Shown here: positions 1 to 8,315 of the stretch, piece by piece | Layout of the letters: every line of letters starts with the position of its first letter | How positions within the stretch are numbered: position 1 is the first letter of the stretch | DNA from: Candidatus Gastranaerophilales bacterium | Lineage (GTDB): Bacteria; Cyanobacteriota; Vampirovibrionia; Gastranaerophilales; Gastranaerophilaceae | Assembly (NCBI GenBank): GCA_900548405.1 | Contig: UNSJ01000041.1 | Span: 1-16,833 of the forward strand | Direction: 5' to 3' | DNA length: 16,833 bases | Program-made: the position numbers and the translations under genes | Notes under the pieces: generated by a model | The model's database searches: none | Seen by the model: the letters and a program-made list of their open reading frames with translations, nothing else | Told to the model about the DNA's origin: nothing

Positions 1-707
1 GCTGAAATTCCGCCTAAGTTGCAAGAGGTTACAACAGTTCCGTCTTCTTCATAAAATACCCCTTGAGGAAGGTTTGATATTAAATCTGCAATAAGTTTTG
101 CCGCGTTAGCTCTTGACTTGTCGCCGATGTCAATTCCCGAGTGACCGCCTTTAAAGCTGTGAACTTTAATTTTAGCAAGAGTGTAGCTTGCGCCTGAAAC
201 CTCGCACTGTCCCAGCGTATCACTGTCGAGTACCAAAATGTATTTTGATTGAATGTTTTTAAAATCTGCGTGTCTGATACCTGACATTCCCGATTCTTCA
301 TCACGTGTAAACATACATTCGAGACCGCCGTGTTTCATATCGGAATTTGCAATTTCTTTAGCAAGCAGCAAAGCATTTGCAACTCCTGCCTTATCGTCAC
401 CGCCGAGCGTTCTGTTTTCTGCATGAATATTACCGTTTTCATCCAAATATGTTTTAACAGGGCTGTCATCACCGATTACATCCATGTGCGCTGAAAGCAG
501 CAATGGCTGCTTGGTTGTATCAGTTGCCGGAACGTTTATATAAACGTTGTTATAGCTGTCAAATTTGCATTTTATATTGTTTTTTGCGCAGTAATCCATA
601 ATCCATTGTGCAACTTTTTCTTCATGCAGCGATGGTGAAGGGATTTCGGCAAGATTGCAGAATAAATCTATCAATTCGTGCTCTTTTCTTATTTCATTAA
701 TTGGCAT
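1..707 (-). CDS. M20-family metallopeptidase, PepT-like (3' end outside window)
   Basis: This is a zinc aminopeptidase-type enzyme that probably trims di- or tripeptides in the cytoplasm. Only 235 residues are in the window and the C-terminal part runs off the left edge. Visible family motifs are SAHMDV (His74 and Asp76), LGGDDKAGVA (bridging Asp104), TRDEESG (catalytic Glu137 and ligand Glu138), VLDSD (around 159-163) and GGHSG of the dimerisation domain (187-191). The LGGDDKAG form of the bridging-Asp motif is typical of the PepT branch of M20. The last metal-binding His must lie beyond the edge. The start is the ATG at 705-707, preceded by an AGGAGAG ribosome-binding site. It lies 68 bases downstream of mutS2 on the same strand with no visible terminator between them, so co-transcription is likely. 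The substrate cannot be told from the sequence. Confidence 0.88.
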   Translation of the reverse strand, partial: MPINEIRKEHELIDLFCNLAEIPSPSLHEEKVAQWIMDYCAKNNIKCKFDSYNNVYINVPATDTTKQPLLLSAHMDVIGDDSPVKTYLDENGNIHAENRTLGGDDKAGVANALLLAKEIANSDMKHGGLECMFTRDEESGMSGIRHADFKNIQSKYILVLDSDTLGQCEVSGASYTLAKIKVHSFKGGHSGIDIGDKSRANAAKLIADLISNLPQGVFYEEDGTVVTSCNLGGIS

Positions 708-775
708 ATTATCTCTCTCCTTTATGCAGTTTATTATACAACTTATTTAAAATTCATGCAAAACCTAATGTATCA

Positions 776-3160
776 CTAGTTCAGGTCTATAATACTCACA
801 CCGTCGCCGCCTTCTGTATCTTCGCCCGGTCTGTATTTGGCAACGTAAGGAGAAGTAGAAAGAAAATCTCTTACGGCGGATTTCAAAGCACCAGTTCCGT
901 GTCCGTGAATAACAGTAACCATAGCAAGGTTTGCAAGGCTTGCTTTATCAAGATAAAATTCAAGGCTGTCAAGTGCATCTTCTACTTTGTAACCGCGTAA
1001 ATCTATTGTATTTGAAATTGTTGTTTTCTTTAATTCAAAACTTTCAAAAGAACTTGGTCTGTATACATTTTCTTTGCGTTCGTAAGATTTATCGTAAGGT
1101 GCAAGTTTGTCGCATTTAATTTTGGTTTTAAAATTGCCCATTTGAACTGTGACGTTTTCGTTTTTGTCAGGTAATGAAAGAACTGTAACAGGCTGATGAA
1201 GCTCTTTCAGAATAAGTTTGTCGCCTGCTTTGACATTTTGCCATATAATTTCGTCATATTGCTGTTTTTCATCATATTCAGAAAGCTTGCCTCTGAACTT
1301 TTGTTCCATTTGAGCAAGTCTTGCATAAGAACGTCTTGCAATTTTTTCGGATTTCTCACGTCTTAGTTCATCAAGAATATCTTTAATTTCTGCTTTAACC
1401 TCTAAAAGCTCATGGTCAAACTTATCTTTTATAACTTTAACGGTTTTCTTTTTATCTTTTTTAATATTTGAAAGTGTTTCTTCGTATTCTTTTTTAATAC
1501 TTTCTGAAGTTTCTTTCAGTTCTTCTGCTTCTTCAAGGTTCTGTGCCAGTTTTGCCTGTGTTTCCTGAAGCTTTTCAACAACAAGAATTGACGGATCTTT
1601 TGTAGAAACTACAATATTTTTTGCTTTTTCAACCAGTTCGCTGTCAAGCCCTAAATTAGCAGAAATCGAGATTGCATTGCTTAATCCCGGTATTCCTATT
1701 AGGAGTTTGTAAGTAGGTTTCAAAGTTTCTGTATTAAATTCCACAGATGCATTTTTGAAATACGGGTTAGTATATTCAAGTGCTTTTAGTTCGCCGTAGT
1801 GAGTTGTAACAGTAGAAAAAGCCTGCTTTGAAGCAAGTTTTTCTAAAATTACCTGAGCTAATACCGCGCCCTCAACAGGATCGGTTCCCGCGCAAATTTC
1901 ATCCAATAACACAAAAGTTTTGTCATTACTTTGATTTAAAATTTCAATGATATTTGTCATATGAGAGGAGAAGGTTGAAAGGTTTTGCAGTATGCTCTGG
2001 TCATCTCCAATGTCACATAAAATGTTTTCAAAAGGATAAATTTTGGCATTTGTACAAGGAAGGAAAAATCCTGTTTTTGCCATAAGAATAAACAACCCTA
2101 TGGTTTTTAAGGTTACTGTTTTTCCGCCTGTGTTTGAACCTGTTATGATTACAGACTTGTACTCTTTGCCTATCTCAAAATTATTTGATACTACATTTTC
2201 AACATTACCCACAAGAAGCGGATGACGCATATTTTCAATATCTACAAATCTGTCTGCAATTATTTCAGGTTCAACCGCCTGAATTTTTACAGCATATCTG
2301 GCTTTTGCAAACTGATAGTCAATTGCTGTGAGAACTTTTTCACTATGCGCAATTTCTCTTATTTTTGCTTTTACAAACACAGTTAAGTCAACAAGGATTT
2401 TTATAAGTTCTGCATGTATTCCTGCTTTAATCTCTCTTATTTTATTGTTTAAAGGAACAATCTGAGCAGGTTCAATATAAAAAGTTTTGTTTGTTGCAGA
2501 TACGTCGTGAACAATGCCCGGAACTTTGCTTTTTGACGATGCCATTACCTGAAAAACAATTCTGTCATCACGTGTTGTGTATATGTTTTCCTGTAAATGT
2601 TTTGAAAATTCAGGTGCATTCATTAGAGAAGCAACTGTTGCTTTGAGATTTTTTTCGTTATCTCTTAAAGCTGAATAAAGACCTTTTAACGTCGGTGTTG
2701 CATCCTGTTTTATGTTCAGGTTTTCATCAAAAGTCGAAAATATTTTTTCTTCAAGTTCTCTGTCAGATATCAAGGTTTGTGCACCGTTTCTCAATAATGC
2801 GGTAAGCTTGAGATTTTCCATAAGAAATTTTTTAACAAGTCTTGAAGTTCTTAATGTTTTTGCAATATCTATAAGTTCTTCTTCACTCAGATAGCTTGCG
2901 GACATACTTTTTTGAATTTTATCAATATCAGCAACAAATTCAATGGGAATATCAGCAGGCATATCAAGAATATATTTTGCTTCACGTGTGCATAAAAACT
3001 CCTGTCTGATTTTTTCAATATCATTAAGCGGCATAGTTTTGAGGCAAAGTTCTTTACTTTGCGGAATTTTTGCAAAGTTTGAAATTCTTTCAAGTATTTT
3101 ATCAAATTCTAATGATTTTCGGCTTTTTTCTGTGATATCCATACTTTTATTTAATGACAA
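776..3160 (-). CDS. mutS2: Endonuclease MutS2 (MutS-related ATPase with Smr domain)
   Basis: MutS2 is a MutS paralogue without the mismatch-recognition domain. In known relatives it acts on branched DNA to restrain homologous recombination, and it can also split collided ribosomes. The 794 residues are the usual length. Visible are the MutS core and clamp helices (about 1-330), Walker A GSNTGGKT (341-348), the STFSSHM signature (395-401), Walker B VLLDE (417-421), a long charged coiled coil (about 520-640), and a C-terminal Smr nuclease domain with IDLRG (719-723) and HGHGTG (752-757). The start is uncertain. TTG at 3158-3160 has only a weak AGG upstream. The in-frame ATG at 3140-3142 would give 788 residues and begins closer to the conserved SLEFDKIL segment, but it has no clear ribosome-binding site. 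The gene is divergent from the gltD-like gene. Confidence 0.96.
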   Translation of the reverse strand: MSLNKSMDITEKSRKSLEFDKILERISNFAKIPQSKELCLKTMPLNDIEKIRQEFLCTREAKYILDMPADIPIEFVADIDKIQKSMSASYLSEEELIDIAKTLRTSRLVKKFLMENLKLTALLRNGAQTLISDRELEEKIFSTFDENLNIKQDATPTLKGLYSALRDNEKNLKATVASLMNAPEFSKHLQENIYTTRDDRIVFQVMASSKSKVPGIVHDVSATNKTFYIEPAQIVPLNNKIREIKAGIHAELIKILVDLTVFVKAKIREIAHSEKVLTAIDYQFAKARYAVKIQAVEPEIIADRFVDIENMRHPLLVGNVENVVSNNFEIGKEYKSVIITGSNTGGKTVTLKTIGLFILMAKTGFFLPCTNAKIYPFENILCDIGDDQSILQNLSTFSSHMTNIIEILNQSNDKTFVLLDEICAGTDPVEGAVLAQVILEKLASKQAFSTVTTHYGELKALEYTNPYFKNASVEFNTETLKPTYKLLIGIPGLSNAISISANLGLDSELVEKAKNIVVSTKDPSILVVEKLQETQAKLAQNLEEAEELKETSESIKKEYEETLSNIKKDKKKTVKVIKDKFDHELLEVKAEIKDILDELRREKSEKIARRSYARLAQMEQKFRGKLSEYDEKQQYDEIIWQNVKAGDKLILKELHQPVTVLSLPDKNENVTVQMGNFKTKIKCDKLAPYDKSYERKENVYRPSSFESFELKKTTISNTIDLRGYKVEDALDSLEFYLDKASLANLAMVTVIHGHGTGALKSAVRDFLSTSPYVAKYRPGEDTEGGDGVSIIDLN

Positions 3161-3225
3161 GAATGCCTAAAATGCAATTGATTATTAACTTTTCTTGATT
3201 TATTTATTTAAATAAGTTAATTTTC

Positions 3226-3253
3226 TTGCACTAAAACTTTTTTAAAGTACAAT
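3226..3253 (+). promoter_or_regulatory. Sigma70-type promoter of the gltD-like gene
   Basis: TTGCAC (3226-3231) and TACAAT (3248-3253) are separated by 16 bases in the A+T-rich divergent region. About 40 bases of leader follow, with an AAGGGG ribosome-binding site before the ATG at 3297. This is a match by eye to the consensus. Confidence 0.55.
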
Positions 3254-3296
3254 TTAAAGTATAAGAAGATTTTTATTTATAAGAAGGGGATATAAA

Positions 3297-4667
3297 ATGG
3301 CTGTAGAAAGACAACACGTTAAAGAACAAGATAAAATTCAAAGACGTTCAAACTTTGATCCTGTTGAAAGCAATTTGACAGAAGAACAGGTTAAGCTTGA
3401 AGCTTCAAGATGTTTGAACTGTAAAAACCCGAGATGCGTAAAAGGCTGTCCTGTAAATATTCAGATACCTGAATTTATTCAGGCAATTAAAGAAGGCAAT
3501 ATGGAAAAGGCCGGTGAAATTATTCGCCAAACAAGTATGTTACCGTCTGTCTGCGGTCGTGTTTGCCCGCAGGAAAGACAATGCGAAGGCAACTGTGTTT
3601 TGGGAATTAAAGGTTCTCCTGTCGCAATCGGAGCTTTGGAAAGATATGTAGGCGATAATACAAAAGCTGAAATGCCTGAAATCAAACCTTCAGGTAAAAA
3701 AGTTGCCGTTGTCGGTTCAGGATGTGCAGGCATGACTGCAGCTTGCGACTTGAGAAAAGAAGGACACGAAGTTGAAGTTTTTGAAGCACTTCACGAACTC
3801 GGCGGCGTATTGAGATATGGAATACCTCCTTTCAGACTCCCGAGAACAGTTTTGGACAGAGAAATTAAAAACTTAAAAGCTATGGGTGTAAAATTCCATA
3901 CAAATGTTATTGTAGGTAAATCAATTACTCTTAAACAGTTAAAAGAAGACGGATTCGATGCTATATTTATCTGCTCGGGTGCAGGACTTCCTAAAATGCT
4001 TAACGTTCCGGGTGAAAACTTAAACGGAGTTTTCTCTGCTAACGAATTTTTAACACGTGTAAACTTAATGCACGCAGGTCAGCCTGACAGCCCTACACCT
4101 CTGAGAGTAGGTAAAAAAGCTGCTATCTTTGGAGGTGGAAACGTTGCTATGGATGCGGCAAGAACTGCTGTTCGCGTTGGCTTTGAAGAAGTTTATATTA
4201 TTTACAGACGTACAGAAAAAGAACTTCCTGCGCGTTTGGAAGAAATAAGACACGCAAAAGAAGAGGGGATTGTATTTAAATTCTTATACGCTCCAAAAGA
4301 AATTATCGGTGAAAACGGTTATGTTAAAGCTGTTGAACTTGAAGTTATGGAGCTTGGCGAACCTGATGAATCAGGCAGAAGAAAACCTGTTGCAACAGGA
4401 AAAGTTGAAACAATGGAACTTGATACAGTAATCGTTGCATTAGGTACAGGTCCTAACCCTATTATCCAAAAATCCGCAGAAAGCGAAGGTTTGGAAATCA
4501 TTACTGACAGACGCGGATATATTACTGTTGACGGTGAAACCAGATGCACAAATATCGACTGTGTATACGCAGGCGGTGACGTAGCTCCTGTTGGTGAATC
4601 CAATGCGATTAATGCTATGGGGGCAGGTAAAAAAGCTGCAAAAGCTATTAACGATATGTTGAAATAA
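3297..4667 (+). CDS. gltD: NADPH-dependent glutamate synthase small-subunit family flavoprotein (GltD/NfnB-like)
   Basis: This 456-residue iron-sulfur flavoprotein belongs to the family of the glutamate synthase beta chain, which passes electrons from NADPH through FAD to Fe-S clusters. The N-terminal part holds two cysteine groups for 4Fe-4S clusters: C39, C42, C47, C51 and C86, C90, C96, C100. It then shows an FAD GxGxxG motif at VVGSGCAG (138-145), an NADPH-binding FGGGNVAMDAART (278-290), and the closing YAGGD (424-428). The same architecture occurs in NfnB, the large subunit of the electron-bifurcating ferredoxin:NADP+ oxidoreductase, and in homotetrameric archaeal-type glutamate synthases. 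Neither a GltB large subunit nor an NfnA partner lies next to it, so context does not decide between them. It starts at ATG with AAGGGG 6 bases upstream and ends at a strong terminator, so it is probably monocistronic. Confidence 0.9.
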   Translation: MAVERQHVKEQDKIQRRSNFDPVESNLTEEQVKLEASRCLNCKNPRCVKGCPVNIQIPEFIQAIKEGNMEKAGEIIRQTSMLPSVCGRVCPQERQCEGNCVLGIKGSPVAIGALERYVGDNTKAEMPEIKPSGKKVAVVGSGCAGMTAACDLRKEGHEVEVFEALHELGGVLRYGIPPFRLPRTVLDREIKNLKAMGVKFHTNVIVGKSITLKQLKEDGFDAIFICSGAGLPKMLNVPGENLNGVFSANEFLTRVNLMHAGQPDSPTPLRVGKKAAIFGGGNVAMDAARTAVRVGFEEVYIIYRRTEKELPARLEEIRHAKEEGIVFKFLYAPKEIIGENGYVKAVELEVMELGEPDESGRRKPVATGKVETMELDTVIVALGTGPNPIIQKSAESEGLEIITDRRGYITVDGETRCTNIDCVYAGGDVAPVGESNAINAMGAGKKAAKAINDMLK

Positions 4668-4673
4668 TTGAAT

Positions 4674-4716
4674 ACAAAAGAGCCGAATCCGTTAACATGG
4701 AAAGAGGCTCTTTTGT
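4674..4716 (+). terminator. Intrinsic terminator after the gltD-like gene
   Basis: An 11-bp perfect stem pairs ACAAAAGAGCC (4674-4684) with GGCTCTTTTGT (4706-4716) around a 21-base loop. The A tract before and T tract within the arms could make it work in both directions. The next gene starts only 15 bases after the stem. Confidence 0.8.
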
Positions 4717-4731
4717 GCTTTAGAGGTAGAT

Positions 4732-5610
4732 TTGAAAAAGTTTATATCATTAACAATTGCACTGTTAACTTTGTCGGTTCCCGTTATGGCACTGGAACTT
4801 GATACATCTGTTGATGATGAAATTCGGAGAAATTACAATCCCTCTAAACTTGAACAAACTCTTCCTGCCTTACCAAAGGTTGCACCTAATCAACCTTCAA
4901 CACCTCCCGTAAATAAACCTGCACAATCAACGGCTTCGCAAACTCCGCCGAAAACTCAGCCTGTTACTCCTGCTGCAAAACCGCAATTAGGGGTAAAAAA
5001 GCTTCCCAATGATTACAAATACGATAAATCCACAGCAATACGTATCAAAAAGGGAACAAAGTTCAGAGTTAAATCAAATACTGTAATCTCAGATTATTTA
5101 AAAGAAGGTTCACGAGTATCGTTTACTACAATAAAGCCTGTTACACAAAGGTATGTTACTATTACTGAAGGTACTAAATTTACTGCTGTTGTAAAGGATT
5201 CGCACCTTCCTCAATTTAGCGGTAACGGAGGTTTAATTGTTTTAATGGTCGACAGTATGACCTTTAACGGTTCTACAAGAAGTGTTCATGCAAAAATTAC
5301 AAAAGCTAATTTGAAAAAAGTTTTCTTTAATAATATAAAAGGTAAACGCCAATACTGGAAAGGTGTTGCAAAACAGGTTGATAAAGGTGAAAACTTTTAT
5401 AAAAAAACAAGAAGAACATCATCAAAACTTGCTGACAATCCTGTTGGCGTAATAATTTCTCCTATTCCTACCTTAACAGGAATTGTTGTTTATGCTGTTA
5501 ATTTCGTCGGCTCTCCTTTGTTTGCACTCTGGTCAAAAGGGGCAAGAATTTCTATTCCCGCAGGCAGTGAATTTGAAATAAAATTGTTAGAAGATGTTTA
5601 TCTTTATTGA
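4732..5610 (+). CDS. Secreted protein of unknown function with Pro/Thr-rich linker and three G[T/S]xF motifs
   Basis: I do not recognise this 292-residue protein by name. It begins with a clear signal peptide (KK, then a hydrophobic stretch, then VMA at 18-20 as a likely cleavage site). A low-complexity Pro/Thr/Gln/Lys linker spans about 44-86. The rest is beta-rich with three similar short motifs: KKGTKFRV (106-113), TEGTKFTA (145-152) and PAGSEFEI (276-283). A Gly/Pro/hydrophobic stretch (about 236-266) sits before the last motif. This layout resembles exported proteins with repeated IPAGT-type motifs known from other phyla, but that is only an impression. The start is TTG at 4732, chosen because GAGGT lies 6 bases upstream and the signal peptide begins there. 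No convincing promoter is seen after the gltD terminator, so it may depend on read-through. Confidence 0.75.
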   Translation: MKKFISLTIALLTLSVPVMALELDTSVDDEIRRNYNPSKLEQTLPALPKVAPNQPSTPPVNKPAQSTASQTPPKTQPVTPAAKPQLGVKKLPNDYKYDKSTAIRIKKGTKFRVKSNTVISDYLKEGSRVSFTTIKPVTQRYVTITEGTKFTAVVKDSHLPQFSGNGGLIVLMVDSMTFNGSTRSVHAKITKANLKKVFFNNIKGKRQYWKGVAKQVDKGENFYKKTRRTSSKLADNPVGVIISPIPTLTGIVVYAVNFVGSPLFALWSKGARISIPAGSEFEIKLLEDVYLY

Positions 5611-5646
5611 TGCTGTAATACAATCAGATGATTTATATTTATGGTA

Positions 5647-5675
5647 TTGTTTAATATTTTAATTTAGTTTATAAT
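5647..5675 (+). promoter_or_regulatory. Sigma70-type promoter of the pyrophosphatase gene
   Basis: TTGTTT (5647-5652) and a perfect TATAAT (5670-5675) are 17 bases apart. A leader of about 43 bases leads to an AAGGAG ribosome-binding site 5 bases before the ATG at 5726. Confidence 0.65.
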
Positions 5676-5725
5676 TTTCGTAAAGTTTAGTAGTAGAGAC
5701 AACTTATATTAGTGAAGGAGAAAAC

Positions 5726-8155
5726 ATGATTAAAAAATTAACTTCACCAAAAGCATTGTTTGCAATGTTTGCAGTTATGCTGATGGGAGTTTCGCCTGTT
5801 CTTGCAAGCGAAGCTGATTTGGTTGTTCCTGGTATCAAGGATGCAAACCCTGATTTCTTCAAATATTTGGTTTGGGGAATTTTAATTTCTGTAATCGGCT
5901 TGATATTCGGATTTATCGAATTCTTAAAAATTAAAAAATTGGATGTTCACAGCAGCATGGCTGAAGTCGGAAACACAATTTTTGAAACCTGTAAAACTTA
6001 CTTGATTCAACAAGGTAAGTTTTTACTTGTATTAGAAGTATTAATCGGTCTTTGTATTGCGTTTTACTTCGGATACTTACAACATATGCCTCTTAACCAT
6101 GTATTGATTATTTTGGCTTGGTCAGTAATCGGTATTTTAGGTTCATACGGTGTAGCTTGGTTTGGTATCAGAATGAATACTTTAGCAAACTCAAGAACTG
6201 CATTTGCTGCACTTAAAGGTAATCCTTTAAATATTATGAATATTCCTTTAAAAGCAGGTATGTCAATCGGTGTATGCCTTGTATCAGTTGAACTTATTAT
6301 GATGTTAATCATTTTATTGTTCGTACCGGGTGAAATTGCAGGTGCTTGCTTCATCGGTTTTGCTATCGGTGAATCTTTAGGTGCTTCTGCGCTTCGTGTT
6401 GCAGGCGGTATCTTCACAAAAATTGCTGATATCGGATCTGACTTAATGAAAATTCAATTCGGTATTAAAGAAGATGATCCGAGAAATCCCGGTGTTATTG
6501 CTGACTGTACAGGTGATAACGCAGGCGATTCAATCGGACCCACAGCTGACGGTTTTGAAACTTACGGTGTAACAGGGGTTGCTCTTGTATCTTTCATCTT
6601 GCTTGCAGTTGCAGGTACAGATAATCAGGTTCAACTTTTAACCTGGATATTTGTTATGAGATTCTTAATGATTGTTACTTCAGTTTTTGCATACTGGATT
6701 AACGGTGTAATTGATAAATTCTATGCTGCAAAAACAGAAAAATTTGATTTTGAAAAACCGTTAACTAACCTTGTATGGTTAACTTCAATCCTTTCAATCG
6801 CTATGACTTTTGTCGTAAGCCACTGGTTATTGGCTGATATGGGCGGTAACTTATGGTTAGTACTTTCAAGCATAATTTCTTGCGGTACTTTAGGCGCAGC
6901 ATTAATTCCTGAATTTACAAAAATCTTCACTTCTCCAAAAGCAAAACATACTGAAGAAGTTGTAACAGCATCTCGTGAAGGAGGAGCTTCATTAACTATC
7001 CTTTCAGGTATTGTTGCAGGTAACTTCTCTGCATTTTGGATTGGTATGGTTATAGTAATGTTAATGGGTATTGCATACGTTGCTTCCAACCATATTCCTG
7101 AAGCTGTTATGATTTATCCGTCAGTATTTGCTTTCGGTTTAGTAGCTTTCGGTTTCTTGGGTATGGGACCTGTTACTATTGCAGTTGACTCTTACGGTCC
7201 TGTAACAGATAATGCTCAATCAGTTTACGAATTATCTTTAATCGAAGAAATTCCTAACGTTAAAGAAGAAATCGAAAAAGAATACTCTTTTAAACCTGAT
7301 TTTGAAAACGCTAAAAAATACTTGGAGGAAAATGACGGTGCAGGTAACACCTTTAAGGCAACATCTAAACCTGTATTAATCGGTACAGCTGTTGTTGGTG
7401 CTACAACAATGATTTTCTCACTTATTTTAGTTATCAAATCAACATTGGGTATTGAACCTGAAATGATTTTGAATATGTTAAATCCATATACATTGCTTGG
7501 TTTATTATCAGGCGGTGCTGTTATTTATTGGTTCTCAGGCGCTTCTATGCAGGCTGTTACAACAGGTGCATATTCAGCTACCGAATACATTAAGGACAAC
7601 ATCAAACTTGATGATGCAAATTCAAAATCAGCTAACTTGGCAAATTCAAAAGAAGTAGTAAAAATTTGTACACAATACGCTCAAAAAGGTATGGTAAATA
7701 TCTTTATCGCATTGTTTGCATTTGCACTTGCTTTTGCTTGTCTTTCAGCTCCTTGCTGTTCAACATCAGCTCCTGTTGCTTTCTTCGTAAGCTACTTAAT
7801 TGCAATTGCTGTATTTGGTTTATTCCAAGCAGTATTTATGGCGAACGCAGGCGGATGTTGGGACAATGCTAAGAAAATCGTTGAAGTAGATTTGCAGGAA
7901 AAAGGAACTCCGCTTCACGAGGCAACAGTAGTCGGCGATACAGTTGGTGATCCGTTCAAAGATACATCATCAGTTGCAATGAACCCGATTATTAAATTCA
8001 CAACATTATTTGGTTTGCTTGCAATGGAAATTGCTATTTCAGAATCATTCAGAAATGTTGCACCGATTGCGGGCTGGATATTCTTGGTAATTGCGTTAAT
8101 TTTCGTAATTCGTTCATTCTACGCAATGAGAATTCCTGTTAAATCAGAAAAATAG
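5726..8155 (+). CDS. hppA: Membrane-bound ion-translocating pyrophosphatase, predicted K+-independent
   Basis: This integral membrane enzyme couples pyrophosphate hydrolysis to export of H+ and/or Na+. It has 809 residues, longer than many relatives. A signal-peptide-like first segment (1-28) precedes roughly 16 hydrophobic helices. Substrate-site motifs in order are GASALRVAGGIFTK (219-232), EDDPRNPGVIAD (249-260), GDNAGD (263-268), DSYGPVTDNA (488-497), NAGGCWDNAKK (707-717) and GDTVGDPFKDT (737-747). The K+-dependence signature, normally GNTT[A/K]A, reads GNTFKA (540-545). Lys544 is at the position where lysine marks K+-independent enzymes, although Phe replaces the usual Thr and Ser the later Thr. 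Between DNAQ and GNTF the loop is about 20 residues longer than usual. The DSIGPTADGFETYG segment also departs from the common form, suggesting a divergent subgroup. Whether the ion is H+ or Na+ cannot be read safely. Confidence 0.95.
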   Translation: MIKKLTSPKALFAMFAVMLMGVSPVLASEADLVVPGIKDANPDFFKYLVWGILISVIGLIFGFIEFLKIKKLDVHSSMAEVGNTIFETCKTYLIQQGKFLLVLEVLIGLCIAFYFGYLQHMPLNHVLIILAWSVIGILGSYGVAWFGIRMNTLANSRTAFAALKGNPLNIMNIPLKAGMSIGVCLVSVELIMMLIILLFVPGEIAGACFIGFAIGESLGASALRVAGGIFTKIADIGSDLMKIQFGIKEDDPRNPGVIADCTGDNAGDSIGPTADGFETYGVTGVALVSFILLAVAGTDNQVQLLTWIFVMRFLMIVTSVFAYWINGVIDKFYAAKTEKFDFEKPLTNLVWLTSILSIAMTFVVSHWLLADMGGNLWLVLSSIISCGTLGAALIPEFTKIFTSPKAKHTEEVVTASREGGASLTILSGIVAGNFSAFWIGMVIVMLMGIAYVASNHIPEAVMIYPSVFAFGLVAFGFLGMGPVTIAVDSYGPVTDNAQSVYELSLIEEIPNVKEEIEKEYSFKPDFENAKKYLEENDGAGNTFKATSKPVLIGTAVVGATTMIFSLILVIKSTLGIEPEMILNMLNPYTLLGLLSGGAVIYWFSGASMQAVTTGAYSATEYIKDNIKLDDANSKSANLANSKEVVKICTQYAQKGMVNIFIALFAFALAFACLSAPCCSTSAPVAFFVSYLIAIAVFGLFQAVFMANAGGCWDNAKKIVEVDLQEKGTPLHEATVVGDTVGDPFKDTSSVAMNPIIKFTTLFGLLAMEIAISESFRNVAPIAGWIFLVIALIFVIRSFYAMRIPVKSEK

Positions 8156-8180
8156 GGAAATGAGTATATCTCATAAAAAG

Positions 8181-8214
8181 ACTGCCTCACTTGAAAAAGC
8201 GGGGCAGTTTTGTT
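8181..8214 (+). terminator. Intrinsic terminator of hppA, with a promoter element in its loop
   Basis: ACTGCCTCAC (8181-8190) pairs with GCGGGGCAGT (8199-8208), with one T-G pair and one mismatch, around an 8-base loop. A T-rich tail TTTTGTT follows. The loop begins with TTGAAA, which also serves as the -35 box of the next promoter. Confidence 0.75.
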
Positions 8215-8219
8215 ATAAT
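8191..8219 (+). promoter_or_regulatory. Promoter of the first prepilin-like gene
   Basis: TTGAAA (8191-8196) and a perfect TATAAT (8214-8219) are spaced by 17 bases. The -35 box lies in the loop of the hppA terminator and the spacer includes its 3' arm. The predicted leader of about 90 bases matches that of the prepilin-like gene at the right end of the window. Confidence 0.7.
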
Positions 8220-8245
8220 TGTATGTGAAGGTATTGAAAGGAGCA

Positions 8246-8261
8246 CCAGCGTAGCCGCTGG
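8246..8261 (+). promoter_or_regulatory. Conserved leader hairpin, copy 1
   Basis: CCAGCG-TAGC-CGCTGG forms a perfect 6-bp GC-rich stem with a 4-base loop in the 5' leader of the prepilin-like gene. The same 16 bases recur at 16714-16729 in the leader of the last gene. It has no T tract, so it is unlikely to be a terminator. It is followed by the 10-bp palindrome TTATGCATAA (8277-8286), also present in the other copy. Confidence 0.65.
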
Positions 8262-8315
8262 AGATGCAACATCGGGTTATGCATAAATATTATAAAAAAA
8301 GAAAGGAAGCAATTT

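Noticed and set aside
701..1119. Plus-strand open frames over the 3' end of mutS2
   Set aside because: They lie opposite the Smr domain of mutS2, lack ribosome-binding sites and have no recognisable protein features.
3297..4667. Firm assignment as the electron-bifurcating NfnB subunit
   Set aside because: The sequence fits, but no NfnA partner is adjacent. Kept as GltD/NfnB-like.
6064..7437. Minus-strand open frames within hppA
   Set aside because: They are antisense shadows of a well-conserved membrane protein gene.
8246..8261. Leader hairpin as a transcription terminator or known riboswitch
   Set aside because: No T tract follows it, the stem is only 6 bp, and I recognise no riboswitch core.
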